From Adineta vaga (taxonomy: Eukaryota; Rotifera), in NCBI GenBank assembly GCA_021613535.1, contig CP075493.1:9486001-9550000 (forward strand): a stretch of 64,000 nt of DNA, given 5' to 3'. The notes under the pieces were generated by a model, which saw only the letters and a list, made by a program, of their open reading frames with translations, was not told the DNA's origin and did no database searches. Positions 1-13,328 of this stretch are shown piece by piece; position 1 is the stretch's first letter; each line of letters starts with the position of its first letter. The position numbers were made by a program, and so were the translations under genes.

Positions 1-858
1 CAATTGAAAATCAATTTCATGCTACATCTTCATATTAGTCTTACTATTATCATCCTTACTGACAAAGTATAATTATACTTCAATGAAATTGATACTATGT
101 ATAAAATGAAAAGGATGTTTTTATCTAGAACAAATTCCGGACATTTGAATTTCAACTGTCGTGATCATATGAGAAAAAAAAATTTCATTTCCGGATAATT
201 ATCTATTCATTTAAAGTAACACATTTTTTTATCATGGATGCTGAGAATGGTGTTAAAGTACTCAGGATACTAAGAAATTTGTTGTCTTTCCTCGAAATAA
301 AAAAAACAACAACTATATTTGTCATTTAATTTACCTTTAAGGTCAATATATGTGATAATCTTTCTAATTGAATTACCATTTTTGAGATAATTATGTCAAC
401 AATCTTTATTTTATAAATCGATTTGGTCGATGTTTGAAAATTATTATGAATACAAAATTTAACGACGTTAATCTCATGTAACCTATTTTATATACTTTAC
501 TGATTGCTTAACTCATATGATATGCGTCATTACTTGATCCATTCTCTTGTATTAAATAAAACTAATTGATAAGAAAACTCTTTTGTCCTGTTGCTGTCAG
601 TATTTTTATAATTCTATATCACTTATTGATCATGTAAAGAACTATTTATACAACATTAGACTTGAAATAGCACAGAAAACTTAAGAATTTCTAATCTAAC
701 AGATTTTTTTATTTTGTTTATATACCGTAAAAGAACATGTGAAATTATTATCAAAACAAATATAGAATACTTTTCTATGCTCAAAATCATTTCAAATGTG
801 AAGTTTATGCATGTTGATGAAAAATAAGTACAACATGTTCACACACTCATGTAGATAT
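1..858. other. no gene seen
   Basis: A+T-rich sequence downstream of the minus-strand gene that ends at 859. I found no exon with a credible protein, no RNA gene and no clear repeat. The missing second half of the domain encoded next door was looked for here in the same frame and not found. Confidence 0.5.
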
Positions 859-1622
859 TCAATGAGAAATAATAGTTGCAGAAGCTGATATTGATTGACC
901 ACTATAGAAAACATAGAATTCTATGATATATTTGGTATTACTTTTGATATTTAAGATTTGTGTGAGATATTCTTGAGAACCAACACCAGGATCTTGTGAT
1001 TCATAAGAATATGCACCAGAATTGAAAGTATGAGCAACTACTTTTCCATCTACAATCCATGGGTATCGTGGATCGCAAACTTTCCATTCTGAGCCAAGAT
1101 TTCCTGTTTCAAAACCACCATCATAAATCATTTCTTGATTATTGCCACCACATTCTTTCATAGATACATCATCGAGATACCATGAACCCCAAACTGTATT
1201 GAATTCAAATAGTAGCATGGCATTAGTAACACTAGTTGGTGAAGTATATTCGATGCTATATTTGTTAAACGTTGTCATAGTAACTTTATCATTGATTGAC
1301 CATAGAGTTGCAGTGGACGACGGTGATGTCAGACTGGTGGACAACTTTCTACTAAAGGAATTGTTTTACTCGTTGTAATTACTGGAAATGATGAAGTTCT
1401 AGTTCGAGCAGTTGAATCTCCAGATATAGTTTCTATTGTAGATTGTGAAATACATAATGATGACTTATCTTTTTTGGTAAAATATCCAATAGTGAATCCT
1501 ATACCAAGAGAAATAAGTGTCAAAACAATTATCAATACAATATGTTTTATTCGAGGGTTGGAACAATATTTGCTACATTGATTTTCTTCAGTATTATTAT
1601 AGTAAAAATTTCGTCGAGCCAT
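859..1622 (-). CDS. truncated type II membrane protein with two half carbohydrate-binding-like domains
   Basis: The ATG at 1622 opens a short cytoplasmic head, one membrane segment (about residues 26-48, followed by TKKDK) and a Ser/Thr-rich stalk. That frame stops at 1329, while a second frame, open from about 1368 down to 859, continues the protein. A 38-nt GT-AG segment that starts after codon TTT-CCA and ends just before TTGTCC would join the frames, but it is shorter than the other introns here, so a frameshift is equally possible. The downstream part holds the C-terminal half of a jelly-roll-like unit (ends GSWYLDDVSMKE) and then the N-terminal half of another (starts YDGGFETGNLGSEW, ends SASATI). 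The first half of unit one and the last half of unit two are absent. Tandem modules of this look occur in secreted or surface proteins, but the exact family is uncertain. It is either a decayed or a deleted member of such a family. Confidence 0.5.
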
Positions 1623-2517
1623 CTGGAAAATCGATTTCTACTAATTCATATAATTTACTAAATATATAGATATGTCTTACACCTAAAAATAATACGACAG
1701 TAATATAATTGAACTTGTAGTCTGAACACAGGATTGCCTGTTTTCATTTGATTATACTACCTATTTTTATATCTATTAACATGATGATAATGAAGTTCTT
1801 TTTCCGCCACTGACTCTCTTATCTCCATACGTTTGCGGCGAAAGTCATGTTCGGAATGATAGGTGATATCATCGAAAGTCAGGTTTTTTCGAGATATGAA
1901 TTCGTTAATATATTTCATTGTAAAAAAAATATCCGCGTTCTTTTTTCTTGAATTTTTGTCAAATACAAGTAGATGTTCTTTAATACCAATTTAGAATATA
2001 AGCACTCGCTATTCAATGACTAAATTTAGTTTGGACATTCTACTATTAGTCACGATCATCTCGGTGTAATAGACAGAGATGTTTCCACCAGACAATTATT
2101 GAATATACAGTCAAAGTTCCACTGTAAATGGAATCACTTTATTTCGAGAAAATATAACGAATGCTCGTTACTACGAAATTTGTTTTTATTTATTCGCATT
2201 CTTTTCAGAAAAAAGCCGTTAGTTAATTTTCTGTTTTTTTTTTCTTTTGAATAAAATTATTCAAATCGTTGTTAGTAAGAAGAAAAGGTGATAAAAGAAC
2301 ATTTATGCTTTCACCGTATATTGGAGAAGATTATCACAAAAGCGACGACGTATTATTATTGAAAGAATATATAAATCATACTTTGTAGAGAGAGAATTGC
2401 GTACAACGAACTAAACATTGTATTACAAAAAAATGAATAACATCGATACTATACAACATAAAATAAAGTAAATACTCGGTAGATTTACGCTTCTTCTTCA
2501 AATTGATAAAACTTTCG
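1623..2517. other. intergenic
   Basis: Gap between the 5' end of the gene at 859-1622 and the 3' end of the polycystin gene. It has poly-T and poly-A runs but no exon, RNA gene or repeat that I can support. Confidence 0.5.
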
Positions 2518-5500
2518 TTATTGGTTCGATACTATATGTTTTTGACTGACATAAACCTAATGAGAACAAATAATCAATTTTAAAAAGAATTTAAAAGATT
2601 CGATTAACATACATTATTGAGTGCAGCCAATAGCTGATCAATTTTATATGGAAAATGGTCAACTGGATTACGATAATCATTACGCATCTGTATATCTCGT
2701 TCTTCTATGATTTCAATTTGATTAGAGTGACCTAAGAGTAAATCGTTAGTGATTTCAACAAAATTTATTATTAATCTACCTATCCAACGTCTAAATTTCT
2801 TGATCATATATCCAATTATCTGTTCATCTTCTGTTTGATGTTTATGTAGATTATCACGTGCAAATCGAAAACTATCATTGATTATTGTGATAAACATACT
2901 TAAACAAACAAATACCATTAACAAGATAAATAAACTGAAACAAAATGGTCCAAGAAAGGATGATGCATCAACTAATTCATATGCATCAAATTTCATTAAT
3001 GTCATTTCAAATAACATTCGTGTTGTTTGGAATATACTTGAACAAGTAGATAATTTTGAAATGAATAAGAAATAGAATAAACAAATGAAGGATGTAAACA
3101 TAATGGAAAACATCATTGAAAATGAGAGAAGTTCCTTAGCAGCATGTCGAATTGTTGTAAGAAATAATAAAATTCGTCGATTAACTCGACAAAGACGAAC
3201 AAATTTTACTGTACCAAAGAAACAACAAAATCCCACTAAATATGTAAAAGTATCATTAATATAAACGGCTAATTGTAAATTAATATAAACATATCCATTC
3301 GTTTCTTGGAAAAGCTGTCCAATACGTTTTGATTCAATATATCTCCATATATAAATTCCAACACTTGTCCATGAACAAACAATGATGCCTATGTTAACAT
3401 ATGTCCAAAACTGAAAGAAATATTTCATTTTCATTTGTAAAACTGATCGAATCTCTTCAATCATCATATAGATAATAAAAATCATATAGAAAATGCTACA
3501 GATCAATTGAGTGATTGATGTAAATACTATTAAAAAAAAGAGAGAATGAATAATAATAGTAATGATAATGATAAAAAGATTAGATTAAAACTTACGTTGA
3601 AATGAAAGTGGTTCAAATCGAGATTGTGGATACAGACCACCCGTTGATAAAAACTCGGTCAGAAGAGTGATTGATGTAAATAATCCTACATTTGGATTGT
3701 ATAGAGTACACTGAATTATAATTGCTCTTGTTTGAGTATCAATCCATCCTAATTCATAAAGTTTTGAAAGATTACTCTGTAGATTAGATAGGCGTCCACG
3801 AAATTCATAAACATAACCACCAGAACTATAAGTTCGATGTTCACCAACATAACTATACGTATCTAATTCATCACCATTTCGATATGTGAAAGCACGAAGA
3901 ATTGTTGAATTGTATGTTTGCGTGATTGTCTGATTGTATGAAGCCCATCCTGGTTGAAAGGAATCTGTTTCTTCATTTCCAAAACTATAATCATCTTCAC
4001 ATTTCGAGACGACTTCTTGTTGTTTAGCAGGACATAGATATGATTTAATACGTAGTTGTCGCATTGTCACCCATCCAATCAATCGATTGGATTTATCATC
4101 AATAAATCCACTTAAATTTCGTGGTGCATCACCATTGTACCATTTTTGTGCTCGAATCTTTTTTACAAAATTATTTTCTAACCAATACCAATAACTGTTG
4201 ATTGTAGATATCTATATTATTCAAATATTTCAATCATTATAAATTCAAAGAAGAAACTTTTACCTTTGTATAATCTTCGTTGATATTTTCTGAATGTAAA
4301 AAGAACTTTCGTAAATGATGAACTTCATGAAATGCATTCGTATTGACATTAGAATAAATCACAACATAGAGAAGAGAGAGAAAACATGCATAAGTAAATA
4401 TTTCTCGAATGAATGACCACATTTTCAATTCTTGAAAACGTCGACGACGAATGAAATCGATTTCACCTTCAGTCAAACGATTGGGACGTCTTTGAGTTCG
4501 ATGAGAAAAAGGTGAATTATCCTAGATGAAATGAATTTATTTTCTTATCTTATCTTAGATATTAGAGTGAATAAAAAGAACAAACATTGATTGATTTCAA
4601 ATATTCTTCATCATCATCCAAACCAACATTTGCATCATCATCTAAATACTCAGCTGCTTCTTTATCATGATTAGATTTTCGAATAAAACAAGCAAAAAAT
4701 ATGGCTAATAATAAAATCTATGAAGAAAAGAAATGATACAAACTATGTTCTATGTTCAAAAATCATTTACTTTGATCGGTTCAATTAAAAGAATCGACGA
4801 AAAGAATCCACTTAATAATGATGTCAACCATTTTTGTGTTTTTAAATCACCAAATTCAATTCCACGAACAATAATCAAAAATATCGATATAACTGCCAAC
4901 AAAAATGACAAACCATATGCGATAAACAAAAACCACCATGGAAATGACAATTTCGATTTCTTCTTTTGCTCGATAGGAACAGTTGTATCACTGATTGAAA
5001 AGAAGGAATATATTTGTAATTTGAATAAATACTACGTACAGTGTCGTATGTTGTTTGATTTTATAAAGTGTTTGACGTAACGGTGAGATTCGTTGTTGAT
5101 GATTTCGTTGAGGTTGAATTCGTCGAAATAATTGTACAAGTAATAAACTTGGAACAAACACTAGAAGTTCAACAATAATACCGATACCAATCTAAACATT
5201 TCCTCATTTACATCGCTTCGTAATCAAAACAAAAAAAAACTATTAAATAAACCTGTTCTGGAGTGATATAGAGTGGACCTATTGATAGACTTGCACTATT
5301 ACTATTCTTTGCTTTTGCATCTTGGGCTTGATCATAATAAAGAATATTCAATAACATTGAAGTCAATAATAAGACAAAACAACAGGTACAACGTTGAACA
5401 CGTGTAAATTGATTGGATGGTGGACGAGAAAAGATTGAAAACCAAAGATGACCTTCCGACACACTATGATAAGCTTGTTTAGATAGAACATATGAGAATT

Positions 5501-8500
5501 CCTGTTGTTGAACTTCACCAGCAATTGGTAAGACACGTTCAATCTATGTTTCATCATATGAATACTAGTGAAACAAGAGAAGTACACCAACTTACTTGTC
5601 CATCACCTTTTTCTACGGCTAACCATCGTTGACAAATAAAATACGATTTCTCTAGTGTTTGTAAGTCACGAATAATGATGTATTTTAAAAACCATGAAGA
5701 CGATGATCCATCACCTTGGTTATCATGCCAAATACGAATGTAATTCAATCCTCCCAAAGATCTAAATATATGAATCAATATATTACTGAAAAAGAAAGTC
5801 AGCTCAATCTACTTTGGTACAGTCATGACAAATGCATCTATTCCGCCACGTTGAAAAATCTGTCGATGAGGATCAGTAAATGTTCGAACTGTGGTTTCAT
5901 CTTCATTACCGGCAATAATGAAATGTACTTTCGATTTTGTCCCAGAATCTTTTCTATGACCAGTAAATACAAGAATTTGATAGCAATATTGATCTTCCTT
6001 GTAATTATCTGTTAATGCTGTTACACCCAACTAGAATTGAATGTTAGAATATTAATCTCATGAAAATAGTACGTATTTTCTTACTTTTTGAATATCTTTT
6101 TTATCCTTGTATCGTGCATATAGAATTAAGAGAAGATAAAGAATTGAAATACATATAACAGTCAAATAAATTGTTTTATTTTTATTGAAATCAGCATTGG
6201 CAAAAACATAATTCCAATTGATTGGTGCTGGTAAAACAAGAAAACCACCTGCAAATGTTGTCAGATGTGTTGAAAAACATTCACTTTCATGATGATTTGT
6301 TCTTGATCCAACCTTGATTTTATCGATAGTAAATTTCAATGAACTTAAAATGTTCCATCTATAACTAACTTACTAGTAGCCCATACGATGACCATTGATT
6401 ACTTTGTTCATCGAAATAATAACAACCCGATGTGTAGATACGAAGTTCATAGTTCGATGTAAAATGAAATGCTTGATCGGATACTGGTGGAATATGACTA
6501 TTGATCATGGATTGATTTGTACAGTATTGAAACATTTCTGTTGAATTCAATTCACGCAATCCAAAGATCACAGTATGATGATTTTTAGTCTTTTCATTAT
6601 CAATGAAATATTTGTAAATATTGTCAATAGTTAAATCTAAAGTAAGCGAATTAACTATGAACTGATATCAATCTAAATATAGAAGATAAATTACTTGAAG
6701 GGCAAAAAACAGAGAAATCATCAATTTCACGAGTTGAACTATTCAAATGTGGTGATTGATCAAATCGATAAATGAATAGATAAGCAAGACTTTGATTCCA
6801 TGTTTTCATTTCAAAATGAATTGAAATTGTTAAATTATTTGATTGTTCAATGTTGATATGATGAAGATTGAAGAGAAAATGATGAGGAATATTGTAGAAT
6901 GCAGTAACATTCTGCACAGTCATCGATGAAATAATCATCTGCGGATCTCGTGGAATGACAAATCGATATGGATGGGTCAATGTTGTTGGTAAAGATATTT
7001 CATTACCATTATTATCAAGAATTGAAAGTGAAACTAATGTTGATAGATTTGTATTCGATTTCACTTGAGATTTATCTGCTGATGCTAATGGTTGTATTAT
7101 CGACTAGAAATATAAATATAGATGAAGATTTGAAAGGTTGAAAACTGAAGAAAAAAGTCACAGACTCGAAGTGAAATTGTTTGACTATATGGCAGATTTG
7201 TATTGAAAATAGAGGGTAAATTAATTTGTGCATTTCCAATTGGTTCAATTAACTTATTCGCAAGATATCCAATGAGAAATGTTTCGATTGACATGATTAC
7301 TGACGATGTATTCATTGTAATATTTTGACCAATATTCAAATGATGATTTAATGCAGTAGTTAACAATCTGGTAGTTTCTTTTGTTTGACTTCGTATTTTT
7401 TCAGCTGTTTGTTTTTGATAGTATAAATTTCGATTTTTCTGAATAGTTTCCCATGAAAAATCATTTCCATCCGCAAATAGATCTGTTTAAATACAAATGA
7501 TTAATTCATTGACAGAAAGAAGAAAAATGACTATTATCTTACTTGGATTAATCCATTCGGATTCCACATCTGTATCATAATCTTTAGGCAATGAATTGGC
7601 ACGAGAATAATCCAAATCAAGAATAGTTGTTCGTTCTTGCAATGGGCTATTAATCGCCTATATGATATCATTCATCATAATATATTATCTGTAATTAATT
7701 AATGTATCTATGAAAAAGAATCTTACCGTCAAAACATTCGAAGTACATTGTGCAATTTGTTTTGCTGCATTTCGTACGTTTTCATAAGAAATCTTTATGG
7801 ACATTGACGATAATGCTTGAGCTAATTGATAACATTTTTCTGATGCAATCATTGCTGATGTTCTTGTTAATTGATTTGTAGCTTCAGTTAATTGAACTAA
7901 TGCTGACGCTTGTAACTCAATACTATTCGATGTTGTTATAGCAAGATTCGGAAGGAATGTCATCAAATAATCACGAACATTTGCTTGTAAATTCACTTGT
8001 TTATTATATTCAGTCAATGCTGTAGTGTTCAATGTGTCGGAGATCTATAGAAGAGACTATGAACAAACAACGATAAATAATTAGTAAAATACAAACATTT
8101 GGTAATGTTTGAGTACCAAAGGAAGACACGGAAACACTCGATGGAGGTATACCATCTACAATGAGATTAAAGGATGAAACAGATGATTTAAATTGATGTT
8201 ATTTACTAGTAATAGCACTGTCTAATAATTGTGCGTTGATTTTATTGAATTGTTGAGAAAGTGAAATGAGAATTTGTCCAACAATATTTTGATTTCCACT
8301 TGATAGTAATTGAACAATGGGATTTGTTGGATTTCCTAATATACTCACTAAGTTGTCGATCATTGATGCATCTGTAGTGACAATAACAGACGTGATATTA
8401 ATCTCTGTAACACAATTCAATCTATCACGAACAATAACGTTGAGATGAAGTAAAGAAGTGTTATCATCACCACCACCACAAGGTAATCGTACATTAAAAC

Positions 8501-11500
8501 TAGATAATGAACTGAAACCAATAATAGTTGGTATCGATTGATCTTTTGTATAACCTAAAAGCAACCCAAAAACAAGACATGTGTTAGTATGAACTGTTTT
8601 GTCATACCATATAAGGCATAGTCTTGAATTTCATCTTCATCAAACCAATTCGAACATGAAACAGTGAATACCGTAGTTATTGTTCCATTCAAAGGACTGA
8701 TTGAACACGTTCCATTTCGAGGCGGTTGATTAACAATAAAATTCAAGGCACTTGAACTTGTTTTATTTGTAAATGTATAAATAACTTCAAAACGCCAATA
8801 AACAATCTGAGGATTATTGATAAATAATTTAGTGGTTGCTGTAAAATTACTTGTACTTGTTCCTAATAAGTTTAGTCATAGCATCGAAATAGGTTTTGAA
8901 GAAAAGAAAAGAATTGTTTCGTACCGAAAAACCAAATGTCTTTATATTGATTCATTTGTGTAAATAATGTCCATTGCATGTTTGCTAATGATCCATTTGT
9001 ACCTGTGTAAATACTCCAGGTAATATTCAATAATGCTGAACAATCCTCCAGACAAAGAGAAAAAAGTGCAACTTGTGTTGTTGGATTCACTAATTGAAAT
9101 TCCAAATTTGGAACACACATTGTTGATATTACGCAACTGAATAAATAGATTATAAACAACATCACTTGCAAGAAAAAAAACAAAGATTTACCCGATTACA
9201 ATCATTTGTGAGTGAGTGTCTTTAATACGAACAAGTAAATAACCAGTTGCTTGGGATGACGAATTTTTCAAATTCTCCATATAAACCATAAACTGATATG
9301 TTCGATTGGATAATAATGATCCACCAGAAATGATTAATGATGAATTTGGTGAGATATTTGATCCTCCATATACTAACGAGGTTGTATTACCTACGAAAAT
9401 AGTCAAAAAGTTTCAAAGAAAAGAAATACTATGCTCATTAACACCTGCTTGATTTGATATACAGGATGAATTGTGTGAATTTATTCGTGCTTCATCAATA
9501 GATAATAGACGACCGGAGCTATGTGGAAAATCGTATAGACCATAGATTCGACAATAATACACATAATTCCAATCCTGTTATATCAGAAGAAGATGATCAG
9601 CGAATTAATTTAAGTACAAATGTTATACTTACACTGGCATTGAATGTGTTTCCGTCAAGATCAATAGAGAATGTTCCTGGATCAAGTGTAAGATTTTGCT
9701 GTTGTCCATATGTAATCATTGATGTTCCGTAGGGAACAAGATTTGATACAATACCTGATGGTGTGATTTCGACATAAGTGGAAGAAGATGAAGATAAATT
9801 AGAGGACGCAACCATTGTCACTGTAAGTTTTAATTCAAAAGTACCTAAAGGTAATGTTTGTGCTGGAATATATAATTCACTGTATGTTGTAACAATTGTT
9901 GAATCAATTTGAATAGGAGATGAACATTGTATCAAAGTGCAATTGTGAATAGTCCATTTGATGATTGCTGAAAGCGAACTATCACAATTGAGTTGAATAT
10001 ACGAACTGATATAAAAATGTTGTTTGCGTCGATATCGCAATGGAGAGAATCGTGATGATGTAATCGAAATTAGTGTGACCGTAGGTGAGAAACAACCTGA
10101 CAAAAAATTAAAGCTATGAATTAAGAAGTAACCTATAGTCAGAATTTCACTTTGATTGACACTGTAAGTGGTTGGTGTGGATGATGTCATGGTGGTTGTT
10201 ACGATTGATGTTTGTTCTAGAAATTAATTCAAAATTTATTATTAACTGAAAATACTTATGAAAAATGAACCTTGATGAAGTTCTGTGGTTGTTTGATCTA
10301 ACGTTAAAAGAAGTCAATTTTGTATTGTTATTTCTTCGATAAAACTTACCGCATCCATTGGATATTAAAGAGAACTTTTGCAAACGGTTGTTACTTTCTT
10401 CAATAACAAATAAGTTGCCGTAACTGTCGAAACCAAGACTGTGTGGTCTGCCTAGTTGGTTCGCTGCTATCCCAGCTACTCTCGTACATCCAGCTATGCA
10501 CCGAAATCCTGTTGAATCCGAACCCAAAATACGATTGTTAAAGCAGTCCGTAAGAAATAAATAACCATCAAAATCTAGTATAACTTCTGTAGGACAATTG
10601 AGTGTTAAAGATCCATTGGAGCTATTTATTGATACAGTTATGCCATTTAACTGACCTCGATAGAAAACTTGAATTCTGTTGTTCCAACAATCTGCAACGT
10701 ATAATGTCAAGTTTTTGTCTACAAATATTCCTCGAGGGCCGTTTAGCATAGTAGCTGCAGATCCAGCTGGACCATTACCCGCCACAGTTTTTATCGTATC
10801 TGAAAGATTATTTAATGATTTTTTCACTACTTTGTTCGGACTATCCATTGAACAGTAAAGATCATCCTTAATATCAATGAAGAGACCAAAACAAATTCCA
10901 CTAACATTCATTACCATGACACTACTCGATGAATTAGATGTCCACTTATCTATTCGCTTATTGGATGCGCTGTTATCAACATAAAAATCCTTCTTCGATG
11001 ATATGAAGATACTATATGGATTATTTAAACCACCTGATACAGTTTTTATGGGTGAGCTCGTTCCTTCTAACCACACTTGAACGCGCTTATTGGATCTATC
11101 AGCAACGTAAACAGTATTGTTAAAATCAACAAATAAATCATGTGGTGAGATACCCACGGAATTACTATTTGCTACGGTTGTACCATTAGAATTCCATGTT
11201 GCAGACACACATAGTTTTGGTTGATTAAAAGATAATCCTGTAATTAAAGAAGAACCTTATATTAAAGTAAAACAATTCCATGAGAATTTTTCATGTCGCA
11301 AATATGAAATAAATGTGTGTGCATGTTCACCTACCGCAAGTATTTGTAGATAATAGAAATTTTTGAATACGATTATTATCCGTGTCAGCAACAAATAAGT
11401 TGCCATAACTATCAAAACTAAGACCATGTGGATATTTTAATTGATTAACCGTTGAGCCAGAAGTACCTGTACATCCGACTATACATCGAAATCCATTTGG

Positions 11501-12460
11501 TCCTGAACCAACAATACGATGATTGTTGAATTCTGCAATAAATAAATATCCATCACCATCAAGAATAACACCAATCGGTCGATCAAGTGCCATTGTGCCC
11601 GATGCGCCATTACCTGCTACTGTCGTCGCATTTAGTTGATTTAATTGAAAACGTTGAACTCTATGATTATAGCAATCGGCAACATACAAATCAAATGTTT
11701 TACTAACAAATATTCCACGAGGACCATCAAGCATATTTGATGCATTTCCAGAATATCCGACTCCGGCGACAACCGTTGTCGTATTTGCGTCATTACCGAT
11801 TGTTTTTTTAATGACTTGATGGCCTGGTTCCATTGAACAATAAAGACTACCATTAATATCTACGAAAAGACCATAGCATGTTCCATTAACATACATATCC
11901 ACAATACCATTTGTTGAATTTAACATCCATTTTTGTACTCGTCTATTAGTACTGCTATCATCCACATATATATCACCGGTGATTGATGGAAAGACACTGT
12001 ATGGATTAAAGAAGCCACCAGTAATATTTCTTACAGGTACGTTACTTCCTTCTAGCCATATTTGAACAGCGTGACGACTTGTTTCAGCTACATAAACGGA
12101 ATTGTTTTTGTCTACATAAATCCCACGAGGGAGTGAACCAATTGCTGTACTATCGGCAAAAGTTATCGCATTGGGATTCCATACAGCGCATGAAGAGAAT
12201 CTTGGTACGTTATAGGTTGAACCTATAATGTAGAAAAAAAACAAATTATTATTTTAAAGATGTGGATACGGACTCAACAATGGATTTATGTGAATATTTC
12301 TTTCTCTCACCTTTCTCTTCCACAAGTAGGATCAAACGAAAAATAGTAGTCGTTGAAATTTATATAGTGTAAAAATACGAAAAAACATCTGCTTACCTGA
12401 TATTCTGTTTATCAGCAATGTCATAATCAACCAATACCTTGAATAAACTACAATATTCAT
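2518..12460 (-). CDS. PKD1-like polycystin with two N-terminal NHL propellers
   Basis: A very large multi-exon gene, roughly 2,700-2,800 aa. The first exon (12460-12397) encodes a signal peptide. It joins in phase 1 to two exons, each coding one six-bladed NHL propeller (11335-12222 and 10350-11237). A Thr-rich linker leads to a REJ region (about 10130-6650). Next comes a GPS site: CYYFDEQ, then ECFSTHLTTFAGG, with the His-Leu/Thr cleavage point intact, the two parts joined over a 61-nt intron. A first TM (about 6200-6100) and a PLAT domain follow (about 6030-5600, with IRIWHDNQG and IIIRDLQT as in PKD1), then ten more TM segments. The polycystin ectodomain (TOP) is at 4237-3585 and the channel block at 3506-2604. 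A 57-nt intron with donor GTATGT adds a last exon (2556-2518) ending VYVSQKHIVSNQ. PKD1-family proteins are ciliary or surface receptor-channels with autocatalytic GPS cleavage. The LRR, WSC and C-type lectin domains of vertebrate PKD1 are not seen; NHL propellers take their place. Confidence 0.88.
10350..11237 (-). other. exon for second NHL six-bladed propeller
   Basis: One phase 1-1 exon of 888 nt. Six NHL-like repeats are visible, with cores such as PRGIFVDKNLTLYVAD and PHSLGFDSYGNLFVIE. Blade 3 carries a CFGLF...YCSM variant shared with blade 3 of the other propeller. The donor is GTAAG at 10349 and the acceptor is TTACAG at 11238. Confidence 0.85.
11335..12222 (-). other. exon for first NHL six-bladed propeller
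   Basis: One phase 1-1 exon, also 888 nt. Its six blades match those of the 10350-11237 exon blade for blade. Cores include PRGIYVDKNNSVYVAE, CYGLFVDINGSLYCSM and PHGLSFDSYGNLFVAD. The donor is GTAGGTG at 11334 and the acceptor is ATTATAG at 12223. Confidence 0.85.
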
Positions 12461-13328
12461 TCTCCGCTCGATATCCTCCGTGTATGGGTAGATATAATGG
12501 TCGTAAGAACTGAAATAAGTATAATAGTTTTTTCCCAGGAAAATTCTTGCTTGATGTATGTGATCTCTTCGAAGCACAGAATGATGTTAGTTTTTCTTCG
12601 GAGGCTTCTTTTAAAATGATGGACGATTAAGTAAATTTGACAAATTAAATCAAAGAAAAACAATCAACGGTAAAAGGAAAACGTTTTTCTTCCCAATATT
12701 CAATGATGTCACCTATTTCCACGTTATATTCTAATATATTGCTTAAGGACTAAAATAAAAATAGATACTATGCATTAAGATTTTCTATAGTATTTATATT
12801 TCCAAATTAAAATCTTAGTTGAAATTCTACAATGAAAAAGAAGATTTCATATGATCAAATCATCAGCAGTAAAGACGGAATATCGTTTCGAATATATGCT
12901 CTATATTATGGAAGTATTTTTCTGCTGTTGTACTTGAGAAGTAAGTAAATATTTCCTCAAGTGGAAAGTAGATTCTTTATATTTGTTTCTTCGGAGATCG
13001 TTCTTAAATAGATCGGTAACATTTGAAAAGCTAACACCTTTCGGTCAATTAAACAAACTAACGGGAAGAGTAATACAATACTTGTTTTTTATCGATCATA
13101 ATCAATGACTTTGTCAATCATAGGAAAGAAACTTTTAGAAAAGAAAGTAAGTTTATACATTCACTTGTGTTGTTCAGTGCAAGATTTGCCCTGTATAATC
13201 GACAATATTTCCATGAACAAGTGTTAATATATATTTATTTATAGAACTCTATTAATAAAACTTCAAACGAATAACTCTGTTAATATTATCTTTATTTACA
13301 ACGATAAAAAAACAATGTCGGATTTCAA
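12461..13328. other. 5' flank of the polycystin gene
   Basis: This stretch holds the presumed promoter and leader of the polycystin gene and the 3' flank of the FAM124-like gene. On the minus strand near 12750-12650 a short frame (GDIIEYWEEKRFPF) follows a TTTTATTTTAG acceptor-like site. No partner exon was found, so it is not called as a gene. Confidence 0.4.

Noticed and set aside
4733-5080. Plus-strand 115-codon open frame
   Set aside because: It lies antisense to polycystin TM exons, whose minus-strand protein is clearly PKD1-like; the plus frame has no family character.
10147-12460. NHL region as a separate secreted NHL gene
   Set aside because: Signal exon and propellers share phase with each other, and the second propeller ends in a donor leading to small Thr-rich exons that run into the REJ region; no stop or polyadenylation signal separates them by eye. 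It remains the main alternative to the fusion.
12640-12760. Minus-strand exon-like frame with GDIIEYWEEKRFPF after a TTTTATTTTAG site
   Set aside because: It has one acceptor-like site but no partner exon and no family match; too short to call.
12832-12948. Plus-strand 38-codon frame ending near GTAAGT (FLLLYLRSK)
   Set aside because: No following exon was found; most likely chance in A+T-rich DNA.
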